Shown in pieces: positions 32,864 through 42,441 of a DNA stretch of 64,000 bases (positions are counted from its first letter, which is position 1; every line of letters begins with the position of its first letter). A program made the translations under genes and the position numbers. The stretch spans positions 1 to 64,000 of the forward strand of contig NZ_BSNS01000008.1 in NCBI RefSeq assembly GCF_030160115.1, given 5' to 3'. Source of the stretch: Devosia nitrariae (GTDB lineage: Bacteria > Pseudomonadota > Alphaproteobacteria > Rhizobiales > Devosiaceae). Under the pieces are notes generated by a model. That model was not told the DNA's origin. It made no database searches and worked only from the letters and a program-made list of their open reading frames with translations.

Positions 32864-34187
32864 CGATGGGGCGCTCCTCGGGATATCTGTAGGGCCGCTG
32901 GGAGCGCTTGAGCGCAAGCCCGGTGGCAACGGTAATGGTGCCGACGCGGCCAACGAACATCAGTGCAACCAGCGTCAACTCGGCCGATGGCGGCAGATCG
33001 CCGGTGATGCCGGTCGACAGGCCAACTGTAGCGAAGGCCGAGACGGTTTCAAACAGCACCCGTTCGAGAGAGAACGTCGTGACCGACAAGAGGTGCAGTG
33101 TTGCCAGCGCGATCGCGATCATGGCCAGCACGATGAGCGTCAGGGCCTGGCGCTGCACATCTCTCGAGAACCGGCGGTGGAATGCGGTGACGTCGGCCTC
33201 GCCGCGGATCTCCGCCCAGACCGCCAGGATCAGCACCAGCGCGGTCGAGACCTTGATGCCCCCGGCGGTGCCCGCGCTTCCGCCGCCGATGAACATCAGG
33301 ACGTCGGTGACGACGAGCGTTTCGCTACGCAACGCGCCGACATCGATGGCGTTGAACCCGGCCGTGCGCGTCATGACCGAATGGAAAAGAGCCTCGAGCA
33401 GGCGTTCGGGAAACGTGAGAGGGTTGAGCGTGCCGTCGGCAACCGGTTCATAAAAGAGCACGGCGAGTGTGCCGGTGACGATCAACGCGCCGGTTCCGAG
33501 AAGCGTGATCTTGGTATGCACCGACCACTTCGAGGGATGGAGGAGCCTGCGCCGCAAATCGGCGAGAACCGGAAATCCGATGCCGCCGACGATCACCGCC
33601 AGCATGATCGCGCCAAGGAACAGCCAGTCGTCGGCAAAGCCGACAAGGCTGTCGGAATAAGTCGAGAACCCGGCATTGTTGAAGGCCGAGATCGCATGGA
33701 AGAGCCCGTTCCATATCGCGAGCGGCAGCGGCTCGCCATATTCCCAATGGAGCCGCGCCGCCAGCGCTGCCCATATGGTGAGTTCGACAACGAGGGTCGC
33801 CACGAAGATCAAGCGCAGCACGCTGGTCACCTCGCCCAAATCGAGCGTGCGTGTCTCGGCCTGAGCGACGATGCGGGTGCGGAGGCCCAGCCGCCGGCTG
33901 ATCAGCACGCCCAGCAGCGTCCCGCCGGTCATGATCCCGAACCCGCCGACCTGTATCAGCGCCAGGATCACCGCCTGGCCAAAAGGGGTCCAGTAGGTCG
34001 GGGTGTCGACGACGATAAGGCCGGTAACGCACACCGCCGAGGTTGCCGTGAAAAGCGCGGTGATGAAGTCCGTGCCGCCGGAACCGGCCGTGGCGATTGG
34101 CAGCAGCAAGAGTGCCGTTCCGATGGCGATGGCGATCAGGAAAGCCAGCGGAACCAGGCGAGCCGGATGCTGCAGGGACGATCTCAA
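32856..34187 (-). CDS. ktrB: TrkH/KtrB potassium uptake protein
   Basis: A 443-residue membrane subunit of a Na+-dependent Ktr K+ channel. The four selectivity-filter loops are visible: TSAVCVTGLIVVDT, SAFNNAGFSTYSD, MTRTAGFNAID and FATVGLSTGITGD. Each carries the conserved Gly that lines the pore. It is shorter than TrkH (about 480) and matches KtrB. It overlaps ktrA downstream, forming ktrBA. Its 5' end faces the kdp operon, so the two systems share a divergent regulatory region (34188-34344). Confidence 0.93.
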   Translation of the reverse strand: MRSSLQHPARLVPLAFLIAIAIGTALLLLPIATAGSGGTDFITALFTATSAVCVTGLIVVDTPTYWTPFGQAVILALIQVGGFGIMTGGTLLGVLISRRLGLRTRIVAQAETRTLDLGEVTSVLRLIFVATLVVELTIWAALAARLHWEYGEPLPLAIWNGLFHAISAFNNAGFSTYSDSLVGFADDWLFLGAIMLAVIVGGIGFPVLADLRRRLLHPSKWSVHTKITLLGTGALIVTGTLAVLFYEPVADGTLNPLTFPERLLEALFHSVMTRTAGFNAIDVGALRSETLVVTDVLMFIGGGSAGTAGGIKVSTALVLILAVWAEIRGEADVTAFHRRFSRDVQRQALTLIVLAMIAIALATLHLLSVTTFSLERVLFETVSAFATVGLSTGITGDLPPSAELTLVALMFVGRVGTITVATGLALKRSQRPYRYPEERPIVG

Positions 34188-34344
34188 ACTCGGCGTTCTC
34201 CTCGGTTGCGGACGGACCTGCGAAATCGGGAACCGGACTATGGCCCGCCCGTCCTTATTCTTTCCTTATGCGCTCGAACAACTTCCGAATGGAATCCTTA
34301 CGAGAAACGGCGCGAAAAGACCGCTCCATCATCGGAGTTGTTCC

Positions 34345-34428
34345 ATGTTCGACTTGTTTTTCCTCGTCGTTGCCGCCGCGGCCTTCCTCGCGCTCTTCGT
34401 TTATGCGCGCGGGCTTTCGAGGCTCTGA
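34345..34428 (+). CDS. Membrane micropeptide at head of kdp operon
   Basis: A 27-residue frame, MFDLFFLVVAAAAFLALFVY followed by ARGLSRL, forms one membrane helix with a positive C-terminus. CGGAG lies upstream at a plausible distance. kdpF starts seven bases after its stop. Similar small hydrophobic ORFs ending in a basic Leu-rich tail seem to precede kdpF in other bacteria, from memory. It may help assemble or stabilise the Kdp complex, as KdpF does. It is too short for most annotation pipelines. Confidence 0.6.
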   Translation: MFDLFFLVVAAAAFLALFVYARGLSRL

Positions 34429-34435
34429 GACGGCC

Positions 34436-34516
34436 ATGTTGATTGTTTCATTCATCGTTGCGCTCGGCCTAGCGGCCTATCTGCTGGTGACGCTGCTGTC
34501 GCCCGAGCGCTTCTGA
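34436..34516 (+). CDS. kdpF: KdpF small subunit
   Basis: A 26-residue single-helix peptide (MLIVSFIVALGLAAYLLVTL then LSPERF). It matches KdpF, which binds KdpA at its periphery and stabilises the KdpFABC complex. The terminal Pro-Glu-Arg-Phe is typical. kdpA follows after 105 bases containing a palindromic repeat. Confidence 0.88.
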   Translation: MLIVSFIVALGLAAYLLVTLLSPERF

Positions 34517-34530
34517 CCAACCTCCCCGGA

Positions 34531-34600
34531 GCGGGATGCGAAAAGAGCTTGTCCCGGACTTGGTCCGGGATGGGAACCGGTTTTTCGCGAAGAACCCCGC
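34531..34600. repeat. Palindromic repeat inside the kdp operon
   Basis: GCGGG (34531-34535) and GCGAAAA (34538-34544) pair with TTTTCGC (34582-34588) and CCCGC (34596-34600). In the middle TCCCGGAC (34552-34559) pairs with GTCCGGGA (34563-34570). The core GGGATGCGAAA...GAACCGGTTTTTCG resembles the unit at 571-613. It sits between kdpF and kdpA. Confidence 0.75.
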
Positions 34601-34621
34601 GGCTCAAGCAGGAGACATATC

Positions 34622-36331
34622 ATGACCTGGCAAGGCTGGCTGCAGATCGGCCTGGTGCTCGCGCTCGTTGCGTCGGCAATCAAGCCGTTAGGCCTCTACA
34701 TGGCCCACGTGTTCGAGGGCGAACGCACATTCCTTTCACCTGTCCTCCAGCCCGTAGAGCGCGGCTTCTATCGTCTGGCGGGGCTCGACTCTCGAGCCGA
34801 GCAAACCTGGCTCGGCTATGCGATGGGCGTGCTGCTCTTCAGCTTCCTCGGCGTCCTTCTGCTCTACGCGATCCTTCGCCTGCAGGGCTTCCTGCCCTTC
34901 AACCCGCAAGGCTTCGAGGCGGTTGCGCCCGATCTCGCCTTCAACACCGCCGTCAGTTTCGTGACCAACACCAACTGGCAGTCCTATGGCGGCGAGACGA
35001 CCATGAGCCATATGAGCCAGATGCTGGGGCTGACGGTACAGAACTTCGTCTCGGCAGCAAGCGGCATCGCCATTGCGGTCGCCGTTTCGCGCGCGTTCGC
35101 CCGCTCGGGTGTCGACCGGATCGGCAATTTCTGGATCGACCTGACGCGCGCCACGCTCTACGTGCTCATGCCCATGGCTATCGTCGTGGCGCTGGTCTTT
35201 GCCGCGCTGGGCCTGCCGCAGACCCTCGAGGGTTCGGTGACGGCAATGACGCTCGAGGGCGTGAGCCAGACCATTGCCATGGGTCCCATGGCAAGCCAGG
35301 AGGCGATCAAGCAGCTTGGCACCAATGGCGGCGGCTTCATGAACGTCAACGCCTCACACCCGTTCGAGAACCCCAACGCCTTCTCGAACTACCTCGCCAT
35401 CTTCTCGATGCTCTCGATCTCCTCGGCCCTCGTCTATGCCTTCGGTCAGATCGTCGGCAGTCGGCGCCAGGCCTGGGCACTGCTCGCAGCCATGGCGATC
35501 CTGCTGGTTGCCGGCATCGGAGCCATTTACTGGGCCGAGACGGCGGGCAATCCCATCCATCTCGCCGCCGGTGTCGATGCGAGCCTCGGCAACATGGAAG
35601 GCAAGGAGATCCGCTTCGGGCAGGCCATGACCGCGCTCTATGCGGCAGCCACGACCGGGCTCTCCAATGGCGGCGTCAACGCCATGCACTCCTCGTTGAC
35701 GCCGCTCGGCGGGCTGGTCCCGCTCTTTTTCATCCAGCTCGGCGAGGTGCTGCCGGGCGGCGTCGGCTCCGGGCTCTACGGCATGGTCGTCTTTGCCATC
35801 CTCACGGTCTTCGTTGCCGGCCTGATGGTCGGGCGCACGCCGGAATTCCTCGGCAAGAAGATAGAGGCGCGCGAGATGAAGCTTGCGATGCTCGCCATCC
35901 TCATCCTGCCGCTCGCCATCCTCGGCTTCTCGGCGGTTGCCGCCGTGATTCCTGTGGGCCTTGCCGGGCCGGCCAATGCCGGGCCGCACGGGCTGACCGA
36001 AATCCTCTATGCCTATTCGTCGGCAGCCGGCAACAACGGCTCGGCCTTTGCCGGCCTTTCAGCCAACTCGCCTTGGTACAATACGACGCTCGCCCTCGCC
36101 ATGCTCGCCGGGCGCTTCGCCTATATCGTGCCGGTGCTGGCCATTGCCGGATCGCTGGCGAAGAAAACCCGGGTGCCGGCCTCGAGCGGCACATTCCCGA
36201 CCGATGGGGTGCTCTTCGTCGGCCTGCTCATCGGCATCATCCTCATCCTCGGCGGCCTGCAGTTCTTCCCCGCGCTCGCCCTCGGTCCGATCCTCGAGCA
36301 CGTACTGATGCTTGCCGGCCAGACCTTCTAG
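34622..36331 (+). CDS. kdpA: Kdp K+-translocating subunit A
   Basis: The 569-residue K+-selective channel-like subunit of the KdpFABC pump in the inner membrane. Selectivity-loop landmarks include [45 protein letters not shown] and [14 protein letters not shown]. The start follows CAGGAGACATATC. kdpB begins ten bases after its stop. Confidence 0.96.
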   Translation: MTWQGWLQIGLVLALVASAIKPLGLYMAHVFEGERTFLSPVLQPVERGFYRLAGLDSRAEQTWLGYAMGVLLFSFLGVLLLYAILRLQGFLPFNPQGFEAVAPDLAFNTAVSFVTNTNWQSYGGETTMSHMSQMLGLTVQNFVSAASGIAIAVAVSRAFARSGVDRIGNFWIDLTRATLYVLMPMAIVVALVFAALGLPQTLEGSVTAMTLEGVSQTIAMGPMASQEAIKQLGTNGGGFMNVNASHPFENPNAFSNYLAIFSMLSISSALVYAFGQIVGSRRQAWALLAAMAILLVAGIGAIYWAETAGNPIHLAAGVDASLGNMEGKEIRFGQAMTALYAAATTGLSNGGVNAMHSSLTPLGGLVPLFFIQLGEVLPGGVGSGLYGMVVFAILTVFVAGLMVGRTPEFLGKKIEAREMKLAMLAILILPLAILGFSAVAAVIPVGLAGPANAGPHGLTEILYAYSSAAGNNGSAFAGLSANSPWYNTTLALAMLAGRFAYIVPVLAIAGSLAKKTRVPASSGTFPTDGVLFVGLLIGIILILGGLQFFPALALGPILEHVLMLAGQTF

Positions 36332-36341
36332 GAGACACCCC

Positions 36342-38393
36342 ATGTCATCCACAGCCATAACGCCGTCGGTCGTCGACCCGGCCATCCTCTTGCCCGCGCT
36401 GCGCGACGCTCTCGTCAAGCTCGATCCGCGCCAGCTCGTGCGCAATCCCGTCATCTTCGTGACGGAAGTCGTCGCGCTGCTCGTGACCGTCCTCTGGGCT
36501 CAGGAACTGTTGACGGGGATAGGGGCGCCGGCCTTTTCCGGCCAGATCGCTGCCTGGCTCTGGTTCACCGTCGTCTTTGCCAATTTCGCCGAGGCGGTCG
36601 CCGAAGGGCGCGGCAAGGCACAGGCCGAGAGCCTCAAGCGCGGCAAGGCCGATCTCTTCGCCAAGCGCCTGCTCCACCCAAACGATGAGGCCGACACGGC
36701 AAGCGAGGTCATCCCGGCGATCAGCCTCAAAGTCGGCGACATCGTTCTCGTCGAGGCCGGCGACATCATCCCCGGCGACGGCGACGTGATCGCTGGCGTT
36801 GCCTCGGTCAACGAGAGCGCCGTCACCGGTGAGTCCGCTCCCGTCATCCGCGAGAGCGGCGGCGACCGCTCGGCGGTGACCGGCGGTACGCAGATCATCT
36901 CCGACTGGCTGAGGATCCGCATCACCACGCGGCCGGGCGAAAGTTTCGTTGATCGCATGATCGGCCTCATCGAAGGTGCCAAACGGCAGAAGACCCCCAA
37001 CGAGATTGCGCTCTCGATCCTCCTCTCGGGCCTGACGCTGGTCTTTCTCATTGCAGTCGTCACGCTTTATGGCCTGGCGCTCTATTCGGGCACCGACCTT
37101 TCCGTGGCGGTGCTGGCGGCGCTGCTGGTGACGCTGATACCGACGACCATCGGCGGGCTGCTCTCGGCCATCGGCATCGCCGGCATGGACCGGCTCGTGC
37201 GCTTCAACGTCGTTGCCACTTCCGGACGCGCCGTCGAGGCCGCCGGGGACGTCGACACGCTCCTTCTCGACAAGACCGGCACCATCACCTTCGGCAACCG
37301 CATGGCAAGCGAATTCATGGCCGTCGAGGGTGTCGGTGAAACCGAGCTCGCCAGGGCCGTGCTGCTTGCCAGCCTTGCCGACGAGACCGCCGAAGGCCGC
37401 TCGATCGTGGCGCTCGCCAAATCGGACTACGGGCTGACCGAACCGCCGGCCGGAGAAGGCCGACCCATCGCCTTTTCAGCCCAGACGCGCATCTCGGGCA
37501 TCGACATCGATGGCCGCCCGGTCCGCAAGGGCGCGGTCGACGCCGTGTTGCGCTTCGTCGGGCTCGACAAGAGCCAGGCGCCGGCCGGGTTCAACGCGGC
37601 GGTCGATGCGGTCGCGCGCACCGGCGGCACGCCGCTCGCTGTCGCCGAGGGCACGAGGCTTCTTGGCGTCATCCACCTCAAGGATGTGGTCAAGCCCGGC
37701 ATCAAGGAGCGCTTCGCAGCTTTGCGGGCCATGGGCATCCGCACCGTGATGGTCACCGGCGACAACCCCGTCACCGCCGCCGCCATTGCCTCGGAGGCGG
37801 GCGTCGACGATTTCCTTGCCGAAGCCACGCCCGAGCAGAAGCTCGACTATATCCGCCGCGAGCAGCAGGGCGGACGCCTTATCGCCATGTGCGGCGACGG
37901 CACCAATGATGCCCCAGCCCTTGCCCAGGCCGATGTCGGGGTGGCCATGCAGTCGGGCACCCAGGCGGCGCGCGAGGCCGGCAACATGGTCGATCTTGAT
38001 TCGAGCCCCACCAAGCTCATCGAGATCGTCGAGATCGGCAAGCAGATCCTTATGACTCGTGGTTCGCTCACCACCTTCTCGATCGCCAACGACGTTGCCA
38101 AATACTTCGCCATCATCCCGGCCCTCTTCGTTGCGACCTATCCTGAGCTCGGCGCGCTCAACGTCATGGGGCTCGCCTCGCCGCAGTCGGCAATCCTTTC
38201 GGCGGTGATCTTCAATGCCCTGATCATCGTCGTCCTCATCCCGCTGGCCTTGAGGGGCGTCGCCTACCGACCGGTGGGTGCCGCCGCGCTCCTTCGCCGT
38301 AACCTTCTCGTCTACGGCCTCGGCGGGCTCGTAGCGCCGTTCCTCGGCATCAAGCTCATCGACCTCGCCGTCAGCGCCCTCAACCTCATCTAG
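36342..38393 (+). CDS. kdpB: Kdp P-type ATPase subunit B
   Basis: The 683-residue catalytic P-type ATPase of the high-affinity K+ pump. The phosphorylated residue is Asp310 in [14 protein letters not shown]. Other motifs are [10 protein letters not shown] (dephosphorylation loop TGES), [14 protein letters not shown] and [20 protein letters not shown]. The start at 36342 follows AGGAGACACCCC. An in-frame ATG at 36312 lies within kdpA and lacks homology. Confidence 0.97.
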   Translation: MSSTAITPSVVDPAILLPALRDALVKLDPRQLVRNPVIFVTEVVALLVTVLWAQELLTGIGAPAFSGQIAAWLWFTVVFANFAEAVAEGRGKAQAESLKRGKADLFAKRLLHPNDEADTASEVIPAISLKVGDIVLVEAGDIIPGDGDVIAGVASVNESAVTGESAPVIRESGGDRSAVTGGTQIISDWLRIRITTRPGESFVDRMIGLIEGAKRQKTPNEIALSILLSGLTLVFLIAVVTLYGLALYSGTDLSVAVLAALLVTLIPTTIGGLLSAIGIAGMDRLVRFNVVATSGRAVEAAGDVDTLLLDKTGTITFGNRMASEFMAVEGVGETELARAVLLASLADETAEGRSIVALAKSDYGLTEPPAGEGRPIAFSAQTRISGIDIDGRPVRKGAVDAVLRFVGLDKSQAPAGFNAAVDAVARTGGTPLAVAEGTRLLGVIHLKDVVKPGIKERFAALRAMGIRTVMVTGDNPVTAAAIASEAGVDDFLAEATPEQKLDYIRREQQGGRLIAMCGDGTNDAPALAQADVGVAMQSGTQAAREAGNMVDLDSSPTKLIEIVEIGKQILMTRGSLTTFSIANDVAKYFAIIPALFVATYPELGALNVMGLASPQSAILSAVIFNALIIVVLIPLALRGVAYRPVGAAALLRRNLLVYGLGGLVAPFLGIKLIDLAVSALNLI

Positions 38394-38403
38394 GAGAAAT
38401 GCC

Positions 38404-38970
38404 ATGCTGACCAAACAGATCCGCCCGGCCTTGGTGCTGCTCCTGCTGCTTGCCGGTGTGACCGGCCTTGCCTATCCGCTGGCCGTCACCGGCATCGCTC
38501 AGGCCGCCTTTCCCGCCGCGGCTAATGGCGGCCTCATCGAGCGCGATGGCACAATCATCGGCTCCAGCCTCATCGGCCAGACCTTCACGGGCGAGCGCTA
38601 CTTCCACGCCCGCCCATCGGAGGTCGACCATGATGCGGCCGGATCCGGAGGTTCCAACCTTGGGGCGACGTCGGCAACGCTCGCGGCCGATGTCGCCGCC
38701 CGGCGCGATGCGCTCGTGCAGGGCCAGACGCCGGTCCCGGCCGATGCCGTCACCGCGTCCGGCTCGGGGCTCGACCCGCATATCTCGCCGGCCTATGCTG
38801 GCCTGCAGGTCGAGCGCGTGGCGAAGGCGCGCGGCCTTGATCCGCAAGAGGTTGCAGGCCTTGTTGCCAACCAAACGCAGCAACCCCTGCTCGGGGTTTT
38901 CGGAGAACCGGCGGTCAACGTGCTCACGCTCAATCTTGCGCTCGATGCCCTGGAGTCCGACAACGGCTAG
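38404..38970 (+). CDS. kdpC: Kdp subunit C
   Basis: A 188-residue subunit with one N-terminal membrane helix (ALVLLLLLAGVTGLAYPLAV) and a periplasmic/exposed domain: GSSLIGQTFTGERYFHARPS, SGSGLDPHISPAYAGLQVERVA. KdpC is required for assembly and ATP affinity of KdpFABC. The TAG stop is followed at once by the kdpD ATG. Confidence 0.95.
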   Translation: MLTKQIRPALVLLLLLAGVTGLAYPLAVTGIAQAAFPAAANGGLIERDGTIIGSSLIGQTFTGERYFHARPSEVDHDAAGSGGSNLGATSATLAADVAARRDALVQGQTPVPADAVTASGSGLDPHISPAYAGLQVERVAKARGLDPQEVAGLVANQTQQPLLGVFGEPAVNVLTLNLALDALESDNG

Positions 38971-41658
38971 ATGAGCGACGCGTCGCAAACGACCCGCCCC
39001 GATCCCGGAGCACTCCTCAAGCTTGCCGCGCGCGAAGACCGCGGCAAGTTGACGGTTTTCCTGGGTGCCGCTCCCGGCGTCGGCAAGACTTATGCGATGC
39101 TCGCGCGCGCGCAGCAGCGTCGGGCCGAAGGCGTCGACATCGTCGTCGGCCTTGCTGAAACCCACGGCCGTGGCGAGACGGCACGGCTGATGGAAGGCCT
39201 TGAGGTCCTGCCCCGACGGCAGGCCGAGCACTCGGGCAAGATCTACGACGAGTTCGACCTCGATGCCGCCCTTGCGCGCCAGCCCTCGATCGTCATCGTC
39301 GACGAGCTCGCCCACACCAACGATGCTGGCGCTCGCCATCCCAAGCGCTACCAGGATATTGCCGAGCTTGTCGACGCCGGCATTGACGTGTGGACCGCGC
39401 TCAACGTCCAGCATCTGGAAAGCCAGGCCGATCTCGTTGCCCGCATCGCCCGGGTGCCCGTGCGCGAGACCATCCCCGACGTGGTGCTACAGGAAGCCGA
39501 CGAAGTGGTGCTGGTCGATCTGCCACCGGCCGACCTCATCGAGCGCCTCAAGGAAGGCAAGGTGTACCTGCCCGAAAACGCGACGCGGGCGACCGAGGGC
39601 TTCTTCCGGCCCGAGAACCTGACGGCGCTGCGCGAGCTGGCGCTGCGGCGCACGGCCGACCGGGTCGACGACCAGATGGCCGACATCTGGCGCCGGCAGG
39701 CCGTCGAGGGGCCCTGGGTCACCGGCGAGCGGCTTCTGGTCTGCGTCGGGCCGGACCGGCTCTCGGAAAAGGTCGTGCGCACCGCCAGCCGCATGGCCCT
39801 TGGCCTCAATGCCAGATGGCTCGTCCTCTCGCTGATGCGTAGCGCCGATCCCATCCCCGATGCCGACAAATCCGCGCGTCTCGAAACCACCCTGGTGCTC
39901 GCCGAGCAGCTGGGGGCCGAGGTGCGTCGGATGGTAGCCGACGATTTCGTTGCCGAGATCCTCAAGTTCGCACGCCGCGAGAACATCACCCAGATCGTCA
40001 TCGGGCGGCCGAAAACTGGTTTCCTCGCTGGGTTGTTCCGCCGTACCTTGCCCGACGTGCTGGCGCGTTCCGTAGATGGTGTCGGCGTACACCTCGTCTC
40101 TGAAAGCCCCGGCCCCTCAGGAGGAGCCGGGTTCCGTCCCAGGAAGCGCAGCTTGCCCGAATGGGTGGCGGCTACCGGCCTGCCGGTCGCGACCGTCGGC
40201 GCCATCACCCTTCTCGGTCTCGGCTTCTCGCAATTGCTGGTGCTGCAGAACCTGTCGATCCTCTATCTCTTCGCGGTGCTGGTCTCGGCGATCCTGGCCG
40301 GGCGCTTCGCGGCGCTTCTGGCTGCCGGCCTCTCCTTTCTTGCCTATAACTTCTTCTTTATCGATCCGGTGCGCACCTTCACCATCGCCAGGCCGCACGA
40401 GGTGCTGGCGCTGATCATCTTCGTTGCCGTGGCGGCGGTGACGGGCACGCTCGCCGCGCGGCTGCGCGAGCAGATCGAGCGCGCCCGACAGGCGGTGCGC
40501 CGCACTCAGGCGCTCTACGATTTCTCCCGCAGGCTCTCGGCCGCCTACGGCATCGATAACGTCATGACCGCAACGGCTTCCCAACTCCACGCCATGCTCG
40601 GATTTGCCACCGTGCTCCTGGCGCCGGGCGAGGACCGCAACCTCGAGATCCAGGTCGCCTGGCCGCCCGATCAGTCTCTCGACGAGACGGCCATGACCGC
40701 CGCGCGCTGGGCCCTCGAGAAGAAGGAACCCGCAGGGTTCAGGACCGACACGCTTCCGCTCACGCCCTATCTTTTTCTGCCGACCCGCTCGGACCGGCGC
40801 ATGGCCGGTGTCGTCGGGCTCATGCTCGACGCGGCGCACGGACCGCTTTCGGCTGATGAGGAACGCCAGGTTACCGCCGTTCTCGAACAGGCGGCGATCG
40901 CCATCGACCGTGCCCGGCTGGTGCGCGAGAATGCCAAGGCGGCCGTTGCCCAGGAGGGAGAAAAGCTGCAGACCGCGCTTCTCTCATCTCTCTCCCACGA
41001 CCTGCGAACGCCTCTGGCCTCGATCACCGGCGCTGTGACGACCCTGCGGGAGCTCGGCGAGCGCATGAGCCCGGAAACCCGCGCCGACCTCCTGGTCTCG
41101 ATCGAGGAGGAGACCGCGCGGCTGACACGCTTCGTCGGCAATCTCTTCGACATGACCCGGATCGAGTCGGGGATGGTCAAGCCCAAGAGCGAGCCGGTCG
41201 ACCTCGAGGCGCTCGTGGCCGGGCTGGTCGAGCGGATGGGCAGGCTCGACGGCCGGCTCGAGATCGAGACCAGCATTGCGCAAGGCATGCCGCCGGCGCT
41301 CGCCGATCGGGACCTTCTCGAACAGGTCCTCTTCAACCTCCTCGATAATGCGCGCAAATACGTCGGCACCGAGCGGCCGGTGAGCGTCTATGTACGCCGG
41401 GAGAGCGAGACGGCGGTGATCAGCGTCACCGATCAAGGCAAGGGCATTCCGCACGAGGACCTCGAGGCGATCTTCGAGAAGTTCCACCGTCGCGCCAAGG
41501 GAGACGGCCGCCCGGCCGGCACTGGCCTTGGCCTCTCGATCGCCCGCGGGTTTGTGACCGCCATGGGTGGAACGATCAAAGCCGAGAGCCCCGCCGTGCG
41601 CAAGCGCGGTAGCCGCTTCGTAATCCGCCTACCCGTTGCCGCCGAGACGGCGCGATGA
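38971..41658 (+). CDS. kdpD: Kdp sensor histidine kinase
   Basis: An 895-residue sensor (Escherichia coli KdpD: 894). The KdpD N-terminal domain has the P-loop GAAPGVGKT at 32-40 and HPKRYQDIAELVDAG. A USP-like domain follows, then four membrane helices at about 395-500 and a GAF-like region. The kinase core has His676 in SSLSHDLRTPLAS, with ATPase motifs NLLDNARKYV and GTGLGLSIARGF. It senses low K+ or ionic stress and phosphorylates KdpE. The gene follows kdpC without a gap and overlaps kdpE. Confidence 0.96.
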   Translation: MSDASQTTRPDPGALLKLAAREDRGKLTVFLGAAPGVGKTYAMLARAQQRRAEGVDIVVGLAETHGRGETARLMEGLEVLPRRQAEHSGKIYDEFDLDAALARQPSIVIVDELAHTNDAGARHPKRYQDIAELVDAGIDVWTALNVQHLESQADLVARIARVPVRETIPDVVLQEADEVVLVDLPPADLIERLKEGKVYLPENATRATEGFFRPENLTALRELALRRTADRVDDQMADIWRRQAVEGPWVTGERLLVCVGPDRLSEKVVRTASRMALGLNARWLVLSLMRSADPIPDADKSARLETTLVLAEQLGAEVRRMVADDFVAEILKFARRENITQIVIGRPKTGFLAGLFRRTLPDVLARSVDGVGVHLVSESPGPSGGAGFRPRKRSLPEWVAATGLPVATVGAITLLGLGFSQLLVLQNLSILYLFAVLVSAILAGRFAALLAAGLSFLAYNFFFIDPVRTFTIARPHEVLALIIFVAVAAVTGTLAARLREQIERARQAVRRTQALYDFSRRLSAAYGIDNVMTATASQLHAMLGFATVLLAPGEDRNLEIQVAWPPDQSLDETAMTAARWALEKKEPAGFRTDTLPLTPYLFLPTRSDRRMAGVVGLMLDAAHGPLSADEERQVTAVLEQAAIAIDRARLVRENAKAAVAQEGEKLQTALLSSLSHDLRTPLASITGAVTTLRELGERMSPETRADLLVSIEEETARLTRFVGNLFDMTRIESGMVKPKSEPVDLEALVAGLVERMGRLDGRLEIETSIAQGMPPALADRDLLEQVLFNLLDNARKYVGTERPVSVYVRRESETAVISVTDQGKGIPHEDLEAIFEKFHRRAKGDGRPAGTGLGLSIARGFVTAMGGTIKAESPAVRKRGSRFVIRLPVAAETAR

Positions 41659-42341
41659 TGAAGCCCCGCATTCTCGTCGTCGACGACGAGCCGCAGATCC
41701 AGCGGTTCCTGAAGCCCGCGCTCATCGCCGTCGACTATGACGTGCTGCAGGCCACCACGGTCGCCGAAGCAAAGCGCGCGATCGCAACTCAAGTGCCCGA
41801 TGTGGTGGTGCTCGATCTCGGCCTGCCCGATGGCGACGGCAGGGACGTGATCGCCGCGGTGCGTCCGTTCTCCAGCGTGCCGATCATCGTGCTCTCGGCC
41901 CGCGACCGCGAAAGCGAGAAGATCGAAGCACTCGATCTCGGCGCCGACGACTATGTCGAGAAACCCTTCGGCATCGGCGAACTGCTGGCCCGCATCCGTA
42001 CCGCGCTGAGGCGCGGGGAGAATGCGCCGGCCGCACCCGAGACGTTCGAATTCGGCCCGCTTGCCATCGATGCCGCCACGCGGCGCGTGACCCTTTCACG
42101 AAATGTCCTGCATCTGACCCCCAAGGAATACGATCTGCTGCTGCTGCTTGCCCGCAATGCCGGCCGCGTCGTCACCCACCGTCAGCTCCTCACCGCGATC
42201 TGGGGTCCGGCCCACGTCGAAGACGTCCAGTACCTCCGCGTCCTCATCGCCCAGTTGCGCGCCAAGATCGAGCCGGAAGCGGCTTCCGTCCGCCTGGTCG
42301 AGAACGAGCCCGGCATCGGCTACCGCCTGCAGCCGCCCTGA
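41655..42341 (+). CDS. kdpE: Kdp response regulator
   Basis: A 228-residue OmpR-type regulator. The receiver domain has ILVVDDEPQIQRFLKPAL and the phosphoacceptor Asp54 in VVVLDLGLPDGDG. A winged-helix DNA-binding domain follows (HLTPKEYDLLLLLARNAGRV, VEDVQYLRVLIAQLRAKIE). The start overlaps the kdpD stop (ATGA). KdpE should activate the kdp promoter upstream of 34345. It is the last gene of the cassette; the right repeat starts 20 bases beyond. Confidence 0.95.
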   Translation: MMKPRILVVDDEPQIQRFLKPALIAVDYDVLQATTVAEAKRAIATQVPDVVVLDLGLPDGDGRDVIAAVRPFSSVPIIVLSARDRESEKIEALDLGADDYVEKPFGIGELLARIRTALRRGENAPAAPETFEFGPLAIDAATRRVTLSRNVLHLTPKEYDLLLLLARNAGRVVTHRQLLTAIWGPAHVEDVQYLRVLIAQLRAKIEPEAASVRLVENEPGIGYRLQPP

Positions 42342-42361
42342 CGGCGCCATGGGCGGCAGCA

Positions 42362-42441
42362 CCGATGCAAAGCTCGGTCTACGTTGAATAGGAAGGCGTC
42401 AGCTTTCCATGTCGGGGCAGACATAGGGGACGGCGGCCGGT
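42362..42441. repeat. Right direct repeat bounding the ktr-kdp cassette
   Basis: Copy of 32109-32189, about 88 percent identical by eye. Its first 26 bases resemble the end of the monooxygenase gene (reading DAKLGLR and a stop against RKLGLS) but no monooxygenase body precedes it. Its second half is the true 3' end of the secreted-protein gene on the minus strand. The relic/intact roles are reversed relative to the left copy. Confidence 0.85.

Noticed and set aside
32505..34442. 645-residue plus-strand frame across ktrA/ktrB
   Set aside because: It is antisense to both Ktr genes, is Arg/Gly/Asp-rich low complexity, and only its end includes the real micropeptide region in another frame.
34549..36360. 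603-residue frame overlapping kdpA
   Set aside because: Shadow frame of kdpA with Arg/Pro-rich composition; kdpA motifs are all in the other frame.
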